Assembly (NCBI GenBank): GCA_903772945.1
Contig: CAICTM010000195.1
Coordinates: 1 to 64,000, forward strand
Direction: 5' to 3'
Source of the DNA: Seminavis robusta
Lineage: Eukaryota > Bacillariophyta > Bacillariophyceae > Naviculales > Naviculaceae
DNA length: 64,000 bases
Numbering within the stretch: position 1 is the stretch's first letter; the number at the start of each line of letters is the position of its first letter. The translations under genes were made by a program, and so were the position numbers. The notes below the pieces were generated by a model. It was given only the letters and a program-made list of their open reading frames with translations. It ran no database searches and was not told the origin of the DNA. Positions 10,217 through 21,699 of the stretch are shown piece after piece.

Positions 10217-13200
10217 ATGGCGTTTCCACCCCCGCCTCCAGGACAGTTCCCTGGATCCGGCTTTGCGCCACCACCGCCACCTCAAGGCCAAGGCTTTGCT
10301 CCGCCTCCGCCGCCCCCAGGACAAGGACAAGGATTTGCTCCACCCCCTCCTGGTGGACAGGGATTCGCCCCGCCCCCACCAGGTGGCCAAGGTTTCGCTC
10401 CACCCCCACCTGGACAAGGATTTGGTCAGGGGCAACCCCAGCCGTGAGTGTGCAGCTTGTTTGTTGGGCTTTTGGGTTTGTTGTGAAAGTCAAGATTCAT
10501 GTGATTTGTTTGGTTTGAGAGACCGCCTTATTGGTTGGAAAACGAGAGAATTCTAGCTTTTAGTGGACTCACTCTTAGCTCGTTCTTGGGAACTGGGTTG
10601 TTACCTGGCTGTGTTGTGGTTGTGTCTCTGGATTGTGTGGGAATGCATTGCTCTTTGTGGTTTTGTCTGTCTCGTATTATCTGTGTGCTCTGAACTCGGC
10701 TAACTTTGTTACTCTTTGATTATTCTTTCATAGTCCTCGACCAGGTGGTGGTTTTGCGCCGTGAGTGATGAATTAGTTGGTTTGGATGTGTATTTTGTGT
10801 TTGCTGCTATGATCGGTTCTTGATTTGTTTGCCCCTCTCACTTTTCAATTACTTATTTTTTACCTATGCATCAATTAAAAAAGACCACCTCCCGGTGGTG
10901 GTTTTGCCCCTCCTCCCCCGCCAAATCCTGGAATGCAGCAGTTGAACCAGGCATGTCGAACATGTCCATGCAACCGCCTCCACCTGCCCCAGGGGCTGGG
11001 TTTGGATCATCTCAACCGTAAGTGGCTGATCAAACTGTATAGTCGTGGGAACTAGTCTTTGTTGACTCACGGCATGATATTTGTTCCCTTCTTGCAATCA
11101 CTTGAATAGCCCGCCACCACCCGGTGGAGTTGGTTTTGCGCCGCCACCAGTGGAGGATTTCAGCAACCTCCTGGACCTGGAATGCAACAACCACCCCCAC
11201 CAGGTCATGGCGCGTCTTCGTTCTATCCACAGCCAACTGCTCCGGGACCTCCCCAGGGTCCCCCTCAGCCTGGAATGCAACCAGCACCACCAGGTCCAGG
11301 GGGAGCTGCAGCAGCTCCCCAAGCCGACGCAGCCATGATCAATCAAAATATTGATTTCAGTGTCAAGATTCCAGACAATTTGATCAAGTTCACGGCAAAC
11401 AAAGTTGCCAGACGGCTCAGCTGGCTGCTGGGACAAAGATCCCATTCGGTGCAGTGATGCGTCCATTGGCCCCGGAAGGAGAAGATGACGAGCACATTGA
11501 AACCGTGCAACCAGGAAATGCGGGAATTATTCGTTGTAAGAGGTGTCGTACTTACATCAATGCATTTGTCTCGTGGTCCGAGCATGGGCGGCGATGGCGT
11601 TGTAATATTTGCGGTCAAATCAACGACTGTGCAGCAGCCTACTTTTGCCACTTGGATGAGCAAGGTTTGAGAAGGGATCGATTTGAACGCCCTGAGCTGT
11701 CCAAGGCCGTCGTTGAATTCATTGCTCCAGCCGAGTACATGGTCCGACCTCCCCAGGAACCATCTTACTTCTTCGTCATTGATGTGAGTGCGACAGCTGT
11801 CCGGAGTGGAATGGTGCATTCGACAGCCAAGGCTATCAAAGAAAGTTTGGATGATCTCCCGGGACGGGGGAGAACCAAAATTGGATTCATCACGTTCGAC
11901 AATGCTGTGCATTACTACAACTTGGCTTCCGAACTCAGCGCTCCACAAATGATGGTTGTCGCAGATTTGAAAGAGCTGTTCGTGCCACTTCCCGATCATC
12001 TTCTGGTGAATCTGCAAGAATCACGATCGGTTGTAGATCAGTTCTTGGACAGTCTTCCGGAAATGTTTGTCAAGAATCCTGTTGTCTCGCAGTCATGCCT
12101 TGGGCCGGCCCTGAAAGCTGGTTTCACCGTCATGAAGAATATCGGCGGAAAGTTGTGTGTTTTCCAGTCAATCATGCCAAATCTCGGGGACGGCGCACTG
12201 AAAAACCGAGAGAACAGACCTCTCATGGGTACTCCGAATGAAGTCAAACTGCTTCGTCCCGAGGTTACCTGGTACAAAGACACAGCAGTGGAGTTCAGCA
12301 GACAGCAAATCAGCGTGGACATGTTCCTTTTCCCTTATCAGTACATGGATCTGGCGGCGATGGCGGAGTTGCCAAAATACACTGCTGGTTCAGTGCACTC
12401 TTATGTTTCCTTTAACCACAAAAAGGATGGACCGCGATACGAGCAAACACTGAACAAAGTGTTGACTCAAACCACAGCCTTTGAAGCTGTGATGCGAGTT
12501 CGTTGTACCAAGGGGATGCGAATCAGCAACTTTTACGGAAATTTCTACATTCGGGGAACGGATCTCTTGGCGCTGCCCAACTGCAACACGGACTCAGTTT
12601 TTGGCTTCGATTTGGCTCACGACGAACAAAATGTGGCCAGCAACCATGTAACTCTTCAAGCTGCCCTGTTGTACACCAGCAGCGAAGGACAGCGTCGTAT
12701 TCGCGTCATGACCCAAGTTCTGCCCGTGACCAACCGAAGCACCGAATTGATGGCCTCGGTGGATACAGATGCTGTGTGCAATCTACTTTCGAAGCAGGCA
12801 GTGGAAGTTGCCATCAAGACTAGTTTGGATAATGCTCGCATGAGGCTGCAACAAACTTGTGTCGACATGATTCGGAACAGCAAGGAAGGGGACAAGCGAA
12901 CGGTTTCTGGCTACACTGTTCCGCCTCCCCAGGGGCACCACGGAGGACAAGAAGCAGAAGAAAAACCCATTCCCGAGCATATGCAATTGTTGCCTCTCTA
13001 CATCTTAGCAATGATGAAAAATGTTGCATTTCGCGGTGGCACTGATGTGCACCCTGACGAACGAATCCAGGCCCATCGGCAGATGGTTGCGATGTGGGTT
13101 ACTCAATCAAAGAATTTCATCTACCCTCGTCTCTTTTCAATTCACGATATGGATGACAATGTTGGCTATTCCGTGGAAGATCTTCCTGATGGTGGCGGCG

Positions 13201-14600
13201 ATGATCCTCCTGTCGCGGGTCGCAACAGAATTTTGTTGCCTCCAGTGGTCAATCTGAGTGTCGAAAGGCTTACGAGCAATGGAGTATATCTTCTTGACAA
13301 CGGCATTGACATGTATCTTTGGGTCGGGCGTGCTGTTGATTTGAATGTTCTTGGCTCGCTCTTTGGTGTTCAATCACTTGAGGACTGTGACCCTGCTCAG
13401 GTATGCGGTTGTATTTGAGTGTTCGATGCCATGCCTGAATGAACGTCATCTGAACTTTTCTTTTCACCTCTTTTCCTTTCAGATCGAAGTCCTGACTAGT
13501 GGCGATCCGTTGGCTTCTCGCTTTGGAGCGATTATTGATGCCTTGCGGGATGACGGTGACCAGTTTGTGATCAGTCCAAAGATTCATATCTGCCGAGAGG
13601 GTGATCAGCATATGGAGTCTCGCTTCTTCTGGTTCTTTGTGGAGGACAGGGCTTCCTTCCAGGGTGGTACGTTTAGCTACGCTGATTTCATGCAGTTTGT
13701 TAACAACCCCAATCAACCAGGAGGAGGAGGGGCGCCTGCGGCTCCACGTGGTCCGATGCCCCCTGCGCCTGGAGGTCCTGGTCCTCAACGAGGGATGCAA
13801 CCACCGATGCCCGGCCAACCTGGACCTCCGGCACCGGGGATGCAAAGAGGGATGCCACCCGGTCCGCCGATGCCGCCATCGAATCAACCCGGGCCCCCAA
13901 TGCCTCGACAGCCTGGACCACCAATGCCGCCGGGTTCGTCTCAGCCTCCCCCTCCGCAGCAATACGGAGGCCCACCGGCACCACCACAGCAACAGCAATA
14001 CGGAGGTCCACCGGCACCACCACAGCAATATGGCGGCCCACCGGCACCACCTGGCCCACCAGCGCAACAATATGGAGGTCCACCGGCACCACCTGGTCCA
14101 ACCCAGCAATACGGCGGTCCGCCGGCTCCACCCGGCCCACCAGCGCAGCAATACGGAGCTCCTCCCCCGAGGCCTGGACCACCAATGCCACCGCAGGCGC
14201 CGTCTGGTCCACCACGGCACCAGCAGTAAGTTCTGTTTGTTGTTGCTGCCCTTGATGGCGTTACCCGTTGATGCCCATGCCAGCTGATTGCATTTTGCTT
14301 TTGTTCTCATAACTGCCATTTTTTCTTTTTGTTCTTGAACATACCACCCCTGGTCCACACAGGCCTCCGTCGCAGCAGAGCTACGGCGGTCCACCAGCTC
14401 CACCCGGTCCACCCAGAGCGCCACCAGGACCCCCAAGTCACGCAGCTCGGACCCCGCCACCACCAGCACCTGAAAGGCCTGTGGGTTCACCATACCCGGC
14501 CCCTCCCGCTCCTCCCGGGCCACCTCGTGGCGGCCCTCCTCCTCCGCCTAATCGCATGCCACCACCCCCAAGACCTCCGCCGCCCCCGAGCTACAGGTAG
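10217..14600 (+). CDS. SEC24, COPII cargo-adaptor subunit, proline-rich at both ends
   Basis: SEC24 selects cargo in the COPII coat at the ER. Exons as read: 10217-10443, 10734-10760 (27-bp microexon), 10884-11017, 11110-13400, 13483-14225, 14363-14600. The zinc finger (CKRC then CNIC), trunk domain (PSYFFVIDVSA), helical region and gelsolin repeat (NGVYLLDNGIDMYLWVG) are complete from about 11457 on. The N-terminal FAPPPPGGQG repeats lie in the first exons. After the gelsolin domain there is an unusual tail of QQYGGPPAPP repeats, 13720-14597, absent from typical SEC24. The N-terminal frame breaks three times, each explained by one missing base in a G or C run: about 10948-10952, 11149-11151 and 11407-11409. 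Without correction the long form meets a stop; the 654-residue core is open. Intron and stop choices keep phase throughout. Confidence 0.88.
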
Positions 14601-14785
14601 AGTGCTGGGTCATGCGGTAGTCGATGGTGCATACAGAAAGGCGAGTCGCCAAGAGCTCGGAAAGCGACGGGAGAGGCAATAGTAGAGAGACGCAAGTAAA
14701 CAAAGTAGCAGGTTCTTATCCGTTCAGACAAGTAATTGAGTACTGTGATGTTTGCTTTAGAAAACTAAGTGATGGATTACATAAG

Positions 14786-16284
14786 CTAGAATTTATGTGG
14801 TTGGATTCCAGTGGGTTCGCCACTGTCACCATCATACAGGATATCCATAGGTTGACTGTCGCTGTCAAGACTCTTGCGGCCTGCCTCTAGAATGGCTGTT
14901 CCTTGCATGGTGGTATGAACTGTGGCAATGGATCCGTCATCAAAGTCTTGTGGTTTGTTGGCTCCTGCGTTGACGGCCCGACAGGCATCGATAAAGTTTT
15001 CAAAGCTTCGCACTCCGTAGCTCTGTTGGCCCGAGAATTTTCCATTGGTGGGAGTGTACTTCATGAAAAGTGGATTGACGGATGCAAACCCTTTTTCGTC
15101 CGTGGAAACAGTGCAACCTCGATGGGCTTGATCGACATTGATTTCTCCCGACGATCCCATGTAAAAGAATCGTTGTTGGGAGTGTACGTCACTTTTGGGT
15201 GCTACCCAAGAGGAAGTGCTATTGTTGAAAGGAGACGGGAAATGTCAGGACAGATGAGTATAATAATATACCAAGGCAGACAATCCCTGGTGTACAATAG
15301 CTTCCAATTCTGGACCAACTTACTAAATGGCAGTTCCAAGAGTCTTGTCCGAAATGTTTTCCCATTGCACCGTCAATGTGATGGAGTCTTCCGTCTCAAT
15401 TCCTTTGGCTTTGGCAATTCCGGTGGATCCGGTAGCCGTGACGCGAATGGGACGAGCAATGGACGCCAAGGTCCATTCGGACCAATCAACATGATGAGAA
15501 TTGAGATAGTATGAGATATCACTGGATTTTCCAGCCCAAGCTTTGAATGTCTCTAGCTGATGCTTGGGTTGACTCATGTAAGCGTACATGTATTGAAAAT
15601 TGCCCAATGCGGATCTGGCTCGATCTCGTGCATCCGCATAAAAGGGATCGAGTCGTTTGTGTACTTCGACACCGACCAGGACTCCCTTTTCTTTGGCGGC
15701 CTTGGCGAGTTGATGATGCTCTTCCAGAGTTTTGACAATGGGCTTGGTGACCATGACATGCATGCCCTGTTGGATGCATTGCATGGCAATTTGGAAGTGG
15801 GTATCATCTGGCGTAAAGATGATGGCGACATCCCCCGCCTTGAACGTTTTCACTGCAGTCTCGTAGGCTTTGGGATCGACTTGGTCATCCTTTGGAAAGG
15901 TATCGCATTCAATGGAGGTGTCAGCGTAGACATCCTGAATGCATCGTTTCATGTGGCTGCGAATTCCGGGAAACTTTTTGCCCTGTTGACAATTCGTTAA
16001 TTAATATTGGTGTGATCGAATATTGATGGTGAGCGAATCCAACCATGCAGTCACAAGGCAGTGTTTTGAATAGTTCTGTGGTAATGATGACTGCGACATT
16101 GACTTACATTGACTCCACACATTCCCACTCGTTCCACTTTGGCTCTTCGGCGAAGATCAAACATGGTGAGAGCCACAACACCTGCTCCCTTGTCACTATC
16201 AGCCGCTGTGCCTCCTACATATCCAGTGGTGTATTCTCCTGTGCCCACCATGAGCACGTCTACCTTACTATTCAAGTCCGACAT
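14786..16284 (-). CDS. Gfo/Idh/MocA-family NAD(P)-dependent oxidoreductase
   Basis: Predicted 422 residues from exons 16108-16284, 15324-15982 and 14786-15218 (minus strand); all junctions are GT-AG and keep frame. N-terminal Rossmann start [14 protein letters not shown] (GxGxxxTG), then a segment with [13 protein letters not shown] and [11 protein letters not shown], where the Lys-Pro pair is the family's conserved cofactor and active-site motif. The C-terminal half contains [19 protein letters not shown] and AHRG, as in a eukaryotic subgroup. Such enzymes oxidise sugars, inositols or related polyols; the substrate is not readable here. The start ATG at 16284 is the one directly before the Rossmann fold. 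An in-frame upstream extension exists but adds a non-conserved hydrophobic stretch. Confidence 0.82.
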
Positions 16285-16669
16285 GGTACCAAACGCCAAT
16301 GAGCTATAAAACAGCAAAATCAATAGAACCTTATTATGAGAAGAGCAATCAATGCGACTATGCATATAATATGTATGATGAGGGGGTGACACCCACTTGG
16401 TCAGAGCCTTTGGTTATTGTCATGGAAGTGTTTCTGTTGTTGACTGATGGTGACTTGACTCAATGGCTCTCTGATGAATCGATGAAGATGACGTCAGTGG
16501 ATCTTTTGTACGAACCCATCACACTCGGCCACTCCAGAATCATCGTTTCATCGATATACCACATCCCAATTGTAACCAAAAGGTTTATTATTTGGTGTAT
16601 CTGTTGTTGCTGTTGGCATGGGCTAACTGTGGAATATTAAGAGAGAAGGAAAATAGAACCAGAGGAGAG
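16285..16669. promoter_or_regulatory. Divergent spacer, oxidoreductase / serine hydrolase
   Basis: A 385-bp spacer between two genes transcribed away from each other; it must hold both promoters. I see no RNA gene, repeat or conserved motif in it. Confidence 0.35.
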
Positions 16670-17482
16670 ATGCTGCTCAAGACAAAGGGCTTTATCTACT
16701 TGTCTGCGGTACTTTCTTTCAGCCGTCCACAGTCTTCTCTGGCATTTCTTTTGGCAACTACAACAATAAGACAAACTAGTTCCAACATGCAAGCAACCCA
16801 AGATGATGAACAGGGAGATGATAACTGCCAAGTTCTTCGAGTCTTGGCTCTTCACGGCAGTGGAGGCAGTGCCGATGAATTCACCAGTCGATTGGAGAAT
16901 TATCGACTAGCCTTGAAAGAAGACTACCACACAGAGCTCCAAGTCGTTGCCATGGACGCTCCATTTCCCAAAGAGGGGGGATACTCGTGGTGGACCATGC
17001 CACCAGGAGAGCGATCTTTTAATGCTATGGAGTATCTTGGATTTGACAAAAGTGCCGAACTGGTATCATCCGCAATATTTCAAGAGCAACCGGCAACGTT
17101 TGACATCATCTATGCTCACTCCCAAGGAGCCATACTCACCGCAGCATTGCTCGCACTACAACGATTTCCAGAACATCCTACACGAGGATATATATTGAAT
17201 GGAGTGGCATGGCCCAATCCATACTCAGAGCAGCTGGAATCTGTTTCATTTGTCAATGATCAAACCAACAACGAAACGAAACCCAGAATACTCATTTGCA
17301 CAGGAGAAAATGATAGAATCAACCCACCAGATACCCAACAAAGAGTCAAGGTGGCACTGGAACAAGCGGGGGCTAGAGTAGAGCAGATTTCACATCCCGG
17401 TGGGCACAGCATTCCAGTACAAAGAGACGAAACACTTGACAAACTTCTTGGTTGGATCATGCAACCGCAGCCGCAGAGCTAG
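16670..17482 (+). CDS. FSH1-type alpha/beta serine hydrolase, probably plastid-targeted
   Basis: Single-exon protein of 270 residues. It opens with VLRVLALHGSGGSADEF, the N-terminal block of the FSH1 serine hydrolase family. The nucleophile lies in YAHSQGAIL, the acidic residue in CTGENDRINPP and the catalytic His in HPGGHSIP, so the triad is complete. FSH1 proteins are small carboxylesterase-like enzymes; the substrate is unknown. The ATG at 16670 is the first in frame. The N-terminus has a hydrophobic signal peptide followed by SSLA-FLLATTT, matching the ASAFAP-type cleavage site with Phe at +1 and a Thr/Ser-rich transit region. Import into the plastid is therefore likely. Confidence 0.8.
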   Translation: MLLKTKGFIYLSAVLSFSRPQSSLAFLLATTTIRQTSSNMQATQDDEQGDDNCQVLRVLALHGSGGSADEFTSRLENYRLALKEDYHTELQVVAMDAPFPKEGGYSWWTMPPGERSFNAMEYLGFDKSAELVSSAIFQEQPATFDIIYAHSQGAILTAALLALQRFPEHPTRGYILNGVAWPNPYSEQLESVSFVNDQTNNETKPRILICTGENDRINPPDTQQRVKVALEQAGARVEQISHPGGHSIPVQRDETLDKLLGWIMQPQPQS

Positions 17483-17648
17483 CTAGTGAAAAATAATTCA
17501 AAGGAACAGCTGATGTTTTCAAGACCAGTGATTCAAGGATACTAGTACGGTACATTATTTGGAAATATATATGACATCTCTAGCTAGTTTGTTTTGGTGT
17601 GTTCCTTTAGAGTACCGTAATAGCTACAGTACGCACGGAATCACTATC

Positions 17649-20600
17649 TTACAACTCATCAATCAGCGTTAAGTTCAAATCCTTCTCCTTCAAGAGGGCA
17701 TTCTTGGGGCCTCCAACTCCCACAGTCGCAGGCCAACCGTGCAAACGAATCGCATACTCCAAAAAGTCATTGTTGTTGGTACCCAGGATATCATCGCGCC
17801 ATCTCTGCCGAATCTTGGCATTGGAGCCACTCAAGAAATCGATCATGGAGGTCCAGCCAGCTCTGTCGGGCTGAGGGGCAGAGCCATCCAAGGATCCGAT
17901 TGTACCAATAATGGCACTATTGATGAGTTTAATGGCAGTTGAAGAATGCTGCATTTGCTCTTTCAGATAGGTAGGTACTTCTTCATAAACTCGCAGCGAT
18001 TCGTACACATTGGGATCGCGGAAGGTCATGTACGTCAAAAAGCCCATCCAAGGATCCAACATGGCAAAAGCACCGTAGGCGCCTCGTCGTTCTCGGATTT
18101 GAAGCATGAAGTTGTTGTATTCAATGAACTGGGTCACAGCAGCTGTGCTGCCGGGAATTGCGCTGTAAGGCCCATAAAGAGGAGCTCCCGAACCTACATA
18201 GTTCACCTTGGTTGCCATGACAATACCTTCATTTCGAACTGGAGAATCGGCTGCCATTCTTTGTTTGGCTTCAGGTACCCAAGGGTGTACAGCCTTGGCA
18301 AAGTTGGGCAGCTGCGTCTCGGAACCGCGATCGTTCAGTTGCTTTGTCAAGAACCGGGATACTTTGGGAGCAATCTGTTGGAGCACCGCCTTTTCTCCAG
18401 TTAGGTTCAAGATCATGCCCTTTCGGTTACCGCGAAGAATGGCGTTCTTCATATTCGTAAGTCTGTTCAGAAAGCTCGCCCAATCCGATTCAGCCGTTTC
18501 CAGCACTTTGCGTAGCTTTGGCAATGACGAAACTCCTGATTCTTCTTCAGATATGAACCCGAACGCACTGTATCTTGCTTGAATACGCCACTCTGGAAAT
18601 AATGTAGTCCCCCCAGCCAACCGTTGCTCCAGCTTGGCGATGCGTTCTCTCAGAATGGCCAAGCCCCGCTCTTTGGAATCAAGCAAGGGATGAAACATGA
18701 TTTGAGAAAGGATTTCCAACAAGTCGGCTCCCCTCTCTTTGGTGGCAGCTCCACGCAAGAAGAGTTTCGTATGAAAATGCTCTCCATCGGGAACAAGAAA
18801 CTGGGTGGTTGCATTGGGCGGCAAAATTGGGTGTAACAGAAACTCGTGCTTGATCCCTCCCGTGTACGTCCCAATCTGACGGGCAATCTGAGCTACATTG
18901 TACTTGTCTGTACCTCCCTCTATCATGAGTTCAGCAAGGATGGATATGAGAATAATGTCGTCGAACTCAAGCATGGAAATATCGACCCCGAAATCGATAT
19001 ATATAATTCCAAAGGAAGATGCAACTTCATGGACAAGCACAGTGACACCTGACCCGTCTTTATCTTGCTGCTTCAATATAGGAGGTTCGTACCCTTTCTT
19101 TGCCAAGTCCTGGACGGTAACACTTGGGATCAATGCCAGCATTTCGGGAGGGTCATCCGTGACTTGACGTTCCGCCAGACTGTCGGCTTGATCCAGCAAC
19201 GTTGGAAACTTTTGCGACTGTCGGAGCTTGATGAGACGCTTTTGTTCCTCATCCTCGTTCTGTTGGGCGAGTAGTGGATCGGGGTATAGCTCCATGACTG
19301 CGCTGTGTCCATTATTGATGAGATTGTCCTGGATGACTGCGGTAAAGAGATCCGATCCCTGATCCTTGACCCGTTGCTTGAGGTCCTGAAAGTCATCTTC
19401 AAAGGACAAAAAGCCCGTCAGCGGATCCAAGTCAAATTTCCACGTCTGCATGACATTCATGAACAGCATTATCCCTCGCGGACCACCCGAAGATGACATA
19501 TCCCTGTATGAGAACTCTACAGTATTCATGGCAGCTTCCATATCCTTGTCGTCAAAGCCCTGGTGAACAATTTGCTGCAGAGTTTCGTGTGCCAGATCTG
19601 CCACTGCTTGGACATTGGATCCATTGACATTGGTGGCCAGAACATCAAACGTCCACTGCAAGTAACTATTGTCGAGGCCCCCTTTGACACTTCCCGCCAA
19701 GCCCGAATTCTGCAGTGCCAAGTAGAGTGCTCCATTTTTATCATTCATGAGCAATTCATCCAGGACCTCAAAGAGCAGTCTGTTTTGTCGTTGAAAGTCA
19801 TCGTCCGTGGTATTCCCGTCAGCACTGATCAACCAACTCTTCATGACTTGATGATTGTCGACTTTGCTACTATCGCCGGCAACAATGGGAATGCGTAGCA
19901 TCGTTGGCGGCAAATCTTGCAATGGCTGCAATTCAATAGTGCTGTCATTCCGGATATCGGGTCTCGGTTCATACGTCGAAAGATACTCATCCAGCTGTGT
20001 CAAGCAGTTCTCTGCGGTAGTCTTGCTTCCATAGAGGAATACTTGTGCATTGGAAGGATGGTAGAATGTCTTGTAGAATTCGATGAGTTCGGCATGGCTG
20101 AGATCCGGAATGACTTTGGGTTCTCCTCCCGAATTGTACTGATACACGGTGTCGGGAAATATAATTTGTTTGACGAATTCTCCCAATATTTCCTCTGGAT
20201 TGGCCATGGCTCCCTTCATTTCACTGAGAACGACTCCATTGAAAACGGGTTCTCCCGTTTCATTCATTTCTACCCTCCATCCTTCTTGTCGAAAGATGGG
20301 TATTCCTCGTTCTCCTTCGACGACGAGTGGTGCAAATACGGCGTCCATGTAAACACTCATGAGATTTTTCATGTCAACGTCATTGCGAGAGGCACAAATA
20401 TAGGACGTCAAGTCATCTGCCGTCCATGCATTGACAAATGTTTGTAGCGACCCCTTGAGTACTTGTGTGAATGGATCTTTGATGGGATACTTTTTGGATC
20501 CCGCCAGTACGGAATGTTCCAATACATGCGGTGCTCCATGTGAATTGCTGGGTTTGGTGCGAAAGGAAATGCCAAATACATCGTCTTGTTCTCTATCGTA

Positions 20601-21095
20601 TGGCAGAATGGTGATGACGGGTGTTTTTGTTCTTCGATGTTGGTAGAGTACCATATTTCCTTGAATGTAATTGAGAGGCAGTTGGAGAGTCACTTGGTAG
20701 GCAGAATTGTCAATGACGGCGTCTTTGGACACTTGACTGTGAGTGGTACTGCTGCTGCTGCTGCCATTGTCTCGTGCACCGCTATTATCAGCATTGTTAT
20801 CATCCTGATCGGAAGATGACGACCCCACCAGCTGGTTGAGGAGACCTTGTGGTATGAAAAAGTAGGTCACTGCCAGTGCCAAAATAGCCACCAGAAGAAA
20901 ACTCCAACAGCAGCATCTAACTCGTGATTTTCCCGTCTGTAGTTTTCTTCGTTGTCCAGCTCCCGGCATGGAATATCCCTGATCGTCAAATTCATCGTCA
21001 AAGGTAACCGAGTCTTCGGTAGAACCGCCAGAACTGGTTCCGACCATTTCCAAATCCCCTCCTCCTGAAGTATAGTTTGCCCGTTCCTTCCACAT
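17649..21095 (-). CDS. PreP-like M16C metalloprotease with N-terminal membrane anchor
   Basis: Single-exon protein of 1,148 residues. The inverted zinc motif HVLEH in HGAPHVLEHSVLAGSKKYP, then a PFTQVLKGSLQTFVNAWTAD-like block, identify presequence protease (M16C), which degrades cleaved targeting peptides in mitochondria and plastids. The C-terminal block GAYGAFAMLD and later segments (AMLDPWMGFLTYMTF) match the family. The N-terminus is unusual: a cytosolic-type acidic/Ser stretch, then Cys/Arg followed by a single hydrophobic segment (CWSFLLVAILALAVTYFF, about residues 63-80) and a Ser/Asp-rich linker. That looks like a type II signal anchor rather than a mitochondrial presequence. It is long compared with about 1,000 residues in PreP. 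Start ATG at 21095 is the first in frame. Confidence 0.88.
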   Translation of the reverse strand: MWKERANYTSGGGDLEMVGTSSGGSTEDSVTFDDEFDDQGYSMPGAGQRRKLQTGKSRVRCCCWSFLLVAILALAVTYFFIPQGLLNQLVGSSSSDQDDNNADNSGARDNGSSSSSTTHSQVSKDAVIDNSAYQVTLQLPLNYIQGNMVLYQHRRTKTPVITILPYDREQDDVFGISFRTKPSNSHGAPHVLEHSVLAGSKKYPIKDPFTQVLKGSLQTFVNAWTADDLTSYICASRNDVDMKNLMSVYMDAVFAPLVVEGERGIPIFRQEGWRVEMNETGEPVFNGVVLSEMKGAMANPEEILGEFVKQIIFPDTVYQYNSGGEPKVIPDLSHAELIEFYKTFYHPSNAQVFLYGSKTTAENCLTQLDEYLSTYEPRPDIRNDSTIELQPLQDLPPTMLRIPIVAGDSSKVDNHQVMKSWLISADGNTTDDDFQRQNRLLFEVLDELLMNDKNGALYLALQNSGLAGSVKGGLDNSYLQWTFDVLATNVNGSNVQAVADLAHETLQQIVHQGFDDKDMEAAMNTVEFSYRDMSSSGGPRGIMLFMNVMQTWKFDLDPLTGFLSFEDDFQDLKQRVKDQGSDLFTAVIQDNLINNGHSAVMELYPDPLLAQQNEDEEQKRLIKLRQSQKFPTLLDQADSLAERQVTDDPPEMLALIPSVTVQDLAKKGYEPPILKQQDKDGSGVTVLVHEVASSFGIIYIDFGVDISMLEFDDIILISILAELMIEGGTDKYNVAQIARQIGTYTGGIKHEFLLHPILPPNATTQFLVPDGEHFHTKLFLRGAATKERGADLLEILSQIMFHPLLDSKERGLAILRERIAKLEQRLAGGTTLFPEWRIQARYSAFGFISEEESGVSSLPKLRKVLETAESDWASFLNRLTNMKNAILRGNRKGMILNLTGEKAVLQQIAPKVSRFLTKQLNDRGSETQLPNFAKAVHPWVPEAKQRMAADSPVRNEGIVMATKVNYVGSGAPLYGPYSAIPGSTAAVTQFIEYNNFMLQIRERRGAYGAFAMLDPWMGFLTYMTFRDPNVYESLRVYEEVPTYLKEQMQHSSTAIKLINSAIIGTIGSLDGSAPQPDRAGWTSMIDFLSGSNAKIRQRWRDDILGTNNNDFLEYAIRLHGWPATVGVGGPKNALLKEKDLNLTLIDEL

Positions 21096-21699
21096 TCTGC
21101 TGTGTTTTATTGTTGGTTGTTGTAGAAGTAGTTGCAGTAGAAGTAGTTGAGCTAGCAGAGGATCGTGTGAATGGTGAAAATTGACAAATTCGGTTGTAGT
21201 AAAGCTTCACCAGGACGTCTTGACTAGTAGATAGCTAGCTGGTATTCAAGCCAAGGTATGATACTAGTATGGTATTCTTGCTGTGTGCTGTGTGCTGTCG
21301 ATTCGATTCTGTTGTTTGTTGTGGTGGTGGTTATTTCTATTTTTGTGGGACGATCGAGTTTCACGAAAAGTGACCTAGTTTCAAAGGTCATTTCCACTCT
21401 AAATCCTTTTTCTTATCATCCAAGAATGAACAAATGACTCAATGACCCTTCAAAGATCGCGCTTCGAAAACGCGTGGCCAGCCGACAGACAACGAGCGGC
21501 ATTGGAAGTCCTTTGTGGATCAGATCTGGTCGTTGGATCTTGCACCGGATGAGCATTGGTGTTGTTGTTGGTTCTTGTTGAGGCTGTGTCGTTGGTTGTA
21601 GCAATAGAAGAGAAGAGTGAGAGAGCATACAGAGAGAGCCTACACTACATACAGTACAGAGAGAGAGAGAGAGAGAGAGACAGAGAGCATACAGTCAAG
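21096..21699. promoter_or_regulatory. Divergent spacer PreP / VPS45, with GA microsatellite
   Basis: A 604-bp spacer between divergent genes. A (GA)n microsatellite lies at about 21658-21689, in the presumed 5' UTR of VPS45, ending 11 bp before its ATG. CTAGCTAG-type words occur near 21226-21240. No RNA gene is seen. Confidence 0.45.
21656..21690. repeat. (GA)n microsatellite
   Basis: About 14 consecutive GA dinucleotides just upstream of the VPS45 start codon. A variable-length tract this close to the start could affect transcription or translation, but this is untested. Confidence 0.85.

Noticed and set aside
13700-14523. Minus-strand frames opposite the SEC24 proline-rich tail
   Set aside because: They mirror the GGPPAPP repeats and have no recognisable domain.
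14903-15514. 203-codon plus-strand frame over the oxidoreductase
   Set aside because: It overlaps the Gfo/Idh/MocA exons on the other strand, which have conserved motifs and in-phase introns.
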